Shown here one piece after another: positions 60,909 through 64,000 of a DNA stretch of 64,000 nucleotides. The DNA lies in contig NZ_CP076456.1 of NCBI RefSeq assembly GCF_018866305.1, positions 434,001 to 498,000 on the forward strand, in the 5' to 3' direction. Numbering within the stretch: position 1 is the stretch's first letter; each line of letters begins with the position of its first letter. Source of the DNA: Arthrobacter sunyaminii (GTDB lineage Bacteria > Actinomycetota > Actinomycetes > Actinomycetales > Micrococcaceae). The notes below the pieces were generated by a model that worked only from the letters and a program-made list of their open reading frames with translations, ran no database searches and had not been told where the DNA came from. A program made the position numbers and the translations under genes.

Positions 60909-62264
60909 TCAGTCCGGTGCGCCGCCGGCCTCAAGTATTTTCATGGTCCTGGTGTCAGTTGACAGCAAAATGGCTGCCTCGTCCCGGCGGTGGCGGAGCA
61001 CGGTGTCCAGATAGGACTGCACGGCCTCTGCCATGGGGACGTTGCGGTTTTCCTTTTCCGACATGTACCACCGGTGCTCAAGCACCTCGTGCACCACTTC
61101 GGCCTGTTCCAGCTTGCTGCCAAGTTCCCGGGGCACGGACTTTACGATGGGTTCGAAGACCTGGGTGACCCACAGATGTGCACTGAGTTCCTCGTCCAGC
61201 TCCGGATGGTTGTCAGCCCGGTAGGAATCCATGTCATTGAGCAGGCGGCGCGCCTGGTTTTCCTGGGCATCCAGACCGGTCAGGCGCAGCAGGCGCCGCT
61301 GGTGGTGGCCGGCGTCGACCACCTTGGGCTGGAGCTGGACCTGGGTGCCGTCGGCGGTGGTGTTGATGGTGAGTTCGTCGACGTCGAACCCCAGGTCATT
61401 CAGGCGGCGGATGCGGGCATTGACCCGCCAGCGTTCGCCGAGTTCGAAGGATTCCTTCTCCGTGAGTTCTGCCCAGAGGTTCCGGTAGCTGTTCATGATG
61501 CGCTCGCTGGTGGCGAGCGGATCGACGCTTTCTTCGATCAGCCCGCCCTCTGCGAGGTCCATCAATTCGCCGGCGATGTTCACCCTGGCAATCTCCAGGT
61601 CGTATTCGCGCTGGCCCCGGGAGAGTTCCGGATAGAGCTCTCCGGTCTCGGCATCCACCAGGTAGGCGGCAAACGCTCCGGCATCTCGTCGGAACAGCGT
61701 GTTGGACAATGACACATCACCCCAGTAGAAGCCTGCCAGATGAAGCCGGACCAGCAGCAGGGCCTGGGCGTCGATGAGGCGGGTCAGGGTGACCTGGCGC
61801 AGCGTCTGGGAGAAGACGGCACGGTACGGCAGGGAAAAGCGCAGGTGCCTGGTGACGAGGACGGGCTGCAGTTCCTGGCCGTCTACATCGTAGCGGCCGG
61901 TGATGACAGCCACCGGTTCAACGCTCGGAACATTGAGCCTGCGCAGCTTGCGCAGCATGTGGTATTCCTGCCGGGCCACGTGCTCGCTGGTTTCCTTGAT
62001 GGCGATCAGCGAGTCACTCATTCGCGCGAAGCGGACGACGTGGCGGGAAATGCCTCGGGGCAGTGCCGCAAGGTTATCCTTGGGCCACTCTTCGAGCGGC
62101 AAATGCCACGGCAGGTCCAGCAGCCCCGGGTCCATCGAAGCAGCGGTAATGTTCAGGGACGCGAGTGCCTTTTGAGGGGCCGAGAGATGAATCCGGGGCA
62201 GTTTGCCCTGCTGCTCCCAGTCTGTTGGTTCATCGCGCCATTTGGCACCTGCGGGTTCGGACAT
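60909..62264 (-). CDS. DUF4032 protein with kinase-like fold
   Basis: This 451-residue soluble protein starts at ATG 62264 (AAGGCG upstream). It shows kinase-like segments: IAIKETSEHVARQEYHML (Lys and Glu region), RLHLAGFYWGDVSLSNTLF (catalytic-loop-like GDVSLSN) and YLVDAETGELYPEL (DAE in place of DFG). A helical C-terminal half follows. This matches the DUF4032 family of actinobacteria, which is related to lipopolysaccharide-kinase folds but has no known function. It sits between an alpha-glucosidase and the MsiK-type ATPase gene, so a sugar-related role is possible. Confidence 0.82.
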   Translation of the reverse strand: MSEPAGAKWRDEPTDWEQQGKLPRIHLSAPQKALASLNITAASMDPGLLDLPWHLPLEEWPKDNLAALPRGISRHVVRFARMSDSLIAIKETSEHVARQEYHMLRKLRRLNVPSVEPVAVITGRYDVDGQELQPVLVTRHLRFSLPYRAVFSQTLRQVTLTRLIDAQALLLVRLHLAGFYWGDVSLSNTLFRRDAGAFAAYLVDAETGELYPELSRGQREYDLEIARVNIAGELMDLAEGGLIEESVDPLATSERIMNSYRNLWAELTEKESFELGERWRVNARIRRLNDLGFDVDELTINTTADGTQVQLQPKVVDAGHHQRRLLRLTGLDAQENQARRLLNDMDSYRADNHPELDEELSAHLWVTQVFEPIVKSVPRELGSKLEQAEVVHEVLEHRWYMSEKENRNVPMAEAVQSYLDTVLRHRRDEAAILLSTDTRTMKILEAGGAPD

Positions 62265-62307
62265 AAGCACACGCCTTCATCGAACGTTCTGCTGAAACGG
62301 AGATGTA

Positions 62308-62369
62308 GTTAAACAGAAAATGCGGTGGCCCCTTAAACGAGTCTAGAACAGTCGCATGGGCCACCGCAT
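62308..62369 (-). terminator. Terminator of the MsiK-type ATPase gene
   Basis: On the minus strand ATGCGGTGGCCC and GGGCCACCGCAT form a 12-bp stem (62369-62358 with 62331-62320) over a 26-base loop, followed by TTTTCTGTTT. Confidence 0.8.
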
Positions 62370-62383
62370 ATTCGGCGGCGGAA

Positions 62384-63475
62384 CTAGGCCTGGTCTGCCA
62401 GGCGCTCTCCATTGCTGGTGTCGAACAGGTGCACATGGCCCTGCTGCGGGCGGACGAACAGGGTGTCGCCCTTCATCGGGGGACGCCTGCCGTCAACACG
62501 GACCACCATGTCCCGGTCAGTTCCGTCGAGGGTGGTGTGCCCGTAAACGTAAGCATCGGCGCCAAGCTCCTCCACCACGTCAACTTCCACCTTCAGGCCG
62601 GAGCCGGAAGAGTCAACGATCTCCAGGTCCTCAGGCCGGACGCCGACGGTCACGGTGTTGCCTGCGGCCGCGCCCAGAACCGAGCTGGCGACCGGGTAGA
62701 TGGCGCCGCCGAAGGCAACACCGCCGTCCACAACGGGCAGTTCCAGCAGGTTCATGGCAGGGGAGCCGATGAAGCCGGCCACAAAGACATTCTTGGGGTG
62801 GTCGTACAGGTTGCGCGGGGTGTCCACCTGCTGCAGGATGCCGTCCTTGAGCACAGCCACGCGGTCACCCATGGTCATGGCCTCAACCTGGTCGTGGGTC
62901 ACGTAAACGGTGGTGACGCCCAGGCGGCGGGTCAGCGATGCGATCTGGGTGCGGGTCTGTACGCGCAGCTTGGCGTCCAGGTTGGACAGCGGTTCATCCA
63001 TGAGGAAGACCTGCGGGTTACGGACAATGGCACGACCCATGGCGACGCGCTGGCGCTGGCCGCCGGAGAGTGCCTTTGGCTTGCGGTCCAGGTAGTCCTC
63101 GAGGTCCAGGAGCTTGGCGGCATCGCGGACACGTTCCATCCGCTCTTCCTTGCCGATGCCTGCGATCTTCAGGGCAAAGCCCATGTTGTCCGCTACGGAC
63201 ATGTGGGGATAGAGGGCGTAGTTCTGGAAAACCATGGCAATGTCACGGTCTTTGGGCGGGACATCCGTGACGTCGCGGTCACCGATAAGAATGCGGCCGG
63301 AGTTGACGTCTTCGAGTCCGGCGAGCATGCGCAGGGAGGTTGACTTGCCGCAGCCGGAAGGCCCAACGAGCACCAGGAATTCGCCGTCGGCGATCTCCAG
63401 GCTGAGATTGTCCACTGCGGGCCTGTCAGTGCCCGGGTACAGGCGAGTGGCCTGGTCAAACGTTACCGTTGCCAT
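62384..63475 (-). CDS. Sugar ABC transporter ATP-binding protein, MsiK/UgpC family
   Basis: This 363-residue ATPase starts at ATG 63475 with AAGGAG 8 bases upstream. The Walker A GPSGCGKSTSLRMLAGLE, Q-loop VFQNYALYPHMSV, signature LSGGQRQRVAMGRA, Walker B VFLMDEPLSNLDAK and switch His VTHDQVEA are all present. A C-terminal TOBE/OB domain (VTVGVRPEDLEIVD) is of the MalK/UgpC type. In actinobacteria such proteins (MsiK) energise several carbohydrate importers encoded elsewhere, which fits the absence of permease genes here. It has its own terminator and lies downstream of otsB with a gap of 130 bases. Confidence 0.92.
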   Translation of the reverse strand: MATVTFDQATRLYPGTDRPAVDNLSLEIADGEFLVLVGPSGCGKSTSLRMLAGLEDVNSGRILIGDRDVTDVPPKDRDIAMVFQNYALYPHMSVADNMGFALKIAGIGKEERMERVRDAAKLLDLEDYLDRKPKALSGGQRQRVAMGRAIVRNPQVFLMDEPLSNLDAKLRVQTRTQIASLTRRLGVTTVYVTHDQVEAMTMGDRVAVLKDGILQQVDTPRNLYDHPKNVFVAGFIGSPAMNLLELPVVDGGVAFGGAIYPVASSVLGAAAGNTVTVGVRPEDLEIVDSSGSGLKVEVDVVEELGADAYVYGHTTLDGTDRDMVVRVDGRRPPMKGDTLFVRPQQGHVHLFDTSNGERLADQA

Positions 63476-63605
63476 GATATTTCTCCTTCACGGGCAGGTA
63501 CGTGCCCGACGATCCGTTGTGAAGTGCTTATGTAGTTGTACAGCAGGTGGCAGCGGTTGTGGCCGCGGTCACAGGGTCAGTATGCCACACCCGTCCCGCG
63601 GCGGA

Positions 63606-64000
63606 TCATTTGTGTGCGCGGCGAAGTTCCAGCAGGTGCGCCAGGACCGAGCTGAAGGCAGCCGGGGAGCCCACCCGGAAGGCGGCACGGGTGTCCCCGG
63701 GGCCGATCTTGATGGCCAGGTCCCCGGATTCCAGGGCTGCAAAGCCGTGCTCGTCGGTGACGTCATCGCCGGCGAACAGCACCGCCGTCGCACCGGTGAG
63801 TTCGCGCAGGGCGCGGATTCCTTCCCCCTTGTTGGTATGGACAACGGAGGCTTCCAGGACCCGCTTGCCGTCCGTGAGCTGGACACCGTCCAGTGCGCCA
63901 AGTCCCCGCCGGGCTGCATCGGTTGCGGCTGAGGCGACATCATCCGGTGCGCTGCGGGTGTGGAGCACGACGCCGGCCGGCTTTGCTTCCAGCCAGGTGC
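63606..64000 (-). CDS. otsB: Trehalose-6-phosphate phosphatase OtsB, 5' part outside window
   Basis: The frame is open to the right edge; 131 C-terminal residues are visible. The HAD motif IV AVLFAGDDVTDEHGFAAL, preceded by SVVHTNKGEGIRALREL with the conserved Lys, fits OtsB. It removes phosphate from trehalose 6-phosphate to give trehalose, the substrate of TreS in this same window. The first HAD motif (DxDxT) lies outside the window. The 130 bases between otsB and the ATPase gene include a short hairpin (CGGGCA and TGCCCG arms) of uncertain role. Confidence 0.88.
   Translation of the reverse strand, partial: TWLEAKPAGVVLHTRSAPDDVASAATDAARRGLGALDGVQLTDGKRVLEASVVHTNKGEGIRALRELTGATAVLFAGDDVTDEHGFAALESGDLAIKIGPGDTRAAFRVGSPAAFSSVLAHLLELRRAHK

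Noticed and set aside
63484..63502. Short inverted repeat CGGGCA/TGCCCG upstream of the MsiK-type gene as an operator
   Set aside because: Only 6 bp per arm in GC-rich DNA; no second copy or known regulator site to support it.

Overview
The window looks like chromosome of a high-GC actinobacterium of the family Micrococcaceae, most likely Arthrobacter in the broad sense. The signs are the 16S rRNA gene with actinobacterial signatures and a 3' end of CCTCCTTTCT, no tRNA in the 16S-23S spacer, CarD, the proteasome activator Bpa, SenX3/RegX3-PhoU, the GlgE alpha-glucan pathway and many GTG starts. The genus is an inference. No phage, transposase, CRISPR array or plasmid function was seen.

Layout. 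1-1.5 kb: C-terminal part of a flavin monooxygenase plus a small dimeric-barrel protein. 1.6-6.1 kb (minus): a 1500-residue secreted nuclease/5'-nucleotidase, then tRNA-Ser. 6.4-12.7 kb: quinone oxidoreductase, CstA with its YbdD partner, a small gene that looks frameshifted, bpa with an unknown partner gene, and an aldo/keto reductase. 12.8-20.3 kb: tRNA-Thr, a TetR/membrane-protein pair, a secreted peptidase, tmk-holB, a PLP transsulfuration enzyme, a DUF2516 protein and a methyltransferase. 20.4-29.6 kb: gpmA, phoU facing away from senX3-regX3, a lipoprotein, carD, ispD-ispF, cysS and rlmB. 29.6-42.2 kb: alpha-glucan metabolism (glgX, glgP, glgE, treS, and a maltokinase-GlgB fusion). 42.2-57.0 kb: two nearly identical rRNA operons in direct orientation with one thioester-type surface adhesin gene between them. 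57-64 kb: an SRPBCC protein, an FAD-linked oxidase, a GH13 alpha-glucosidase, a DUF4032 protein, an MsiK/UgpC-type sugar ABC ATPase and the 3' part of otsB.

How the genes work together. The central theme is trehalose and glycogen. TreS converts trehalose to maltose, the maltokinase half of the fusion makes maltose 1-phosphate, GlgE polymerises it, and the GlgB half branches the glucan. GlgP and GlgX degrade it, while OtsB (trehalose synthesis), the alpha-glucosidase and the sugar-transport ATPase sit about 20 kb away. A second theme is phosphate: PhoU and SenX3-RegX3 are here, and the large secreted nuclease/5'-nucleotidase could release phosphate from external DNA, though no direct link between them is visible.

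Most unusual points. (1) The adhesin gene lies between two about 5.8-kb direct rRNA repeats, so recombination could delete or amplify it. (2) Maltokinase and GlgB are fused, with a start-like GTG and Shine-Dalgarno left at the junction. (3) A TAnnnT hexamer lies 5-7 bases before the start codon of many genes, which suggests leaderless transcripts. (4) An eight-codon leader ORF precedes rlmB. (5) glgX and glgP share one long hairpin in which their two stop codons pair. (6) The second rRNA operon carries small indels, which may be consensus errors.
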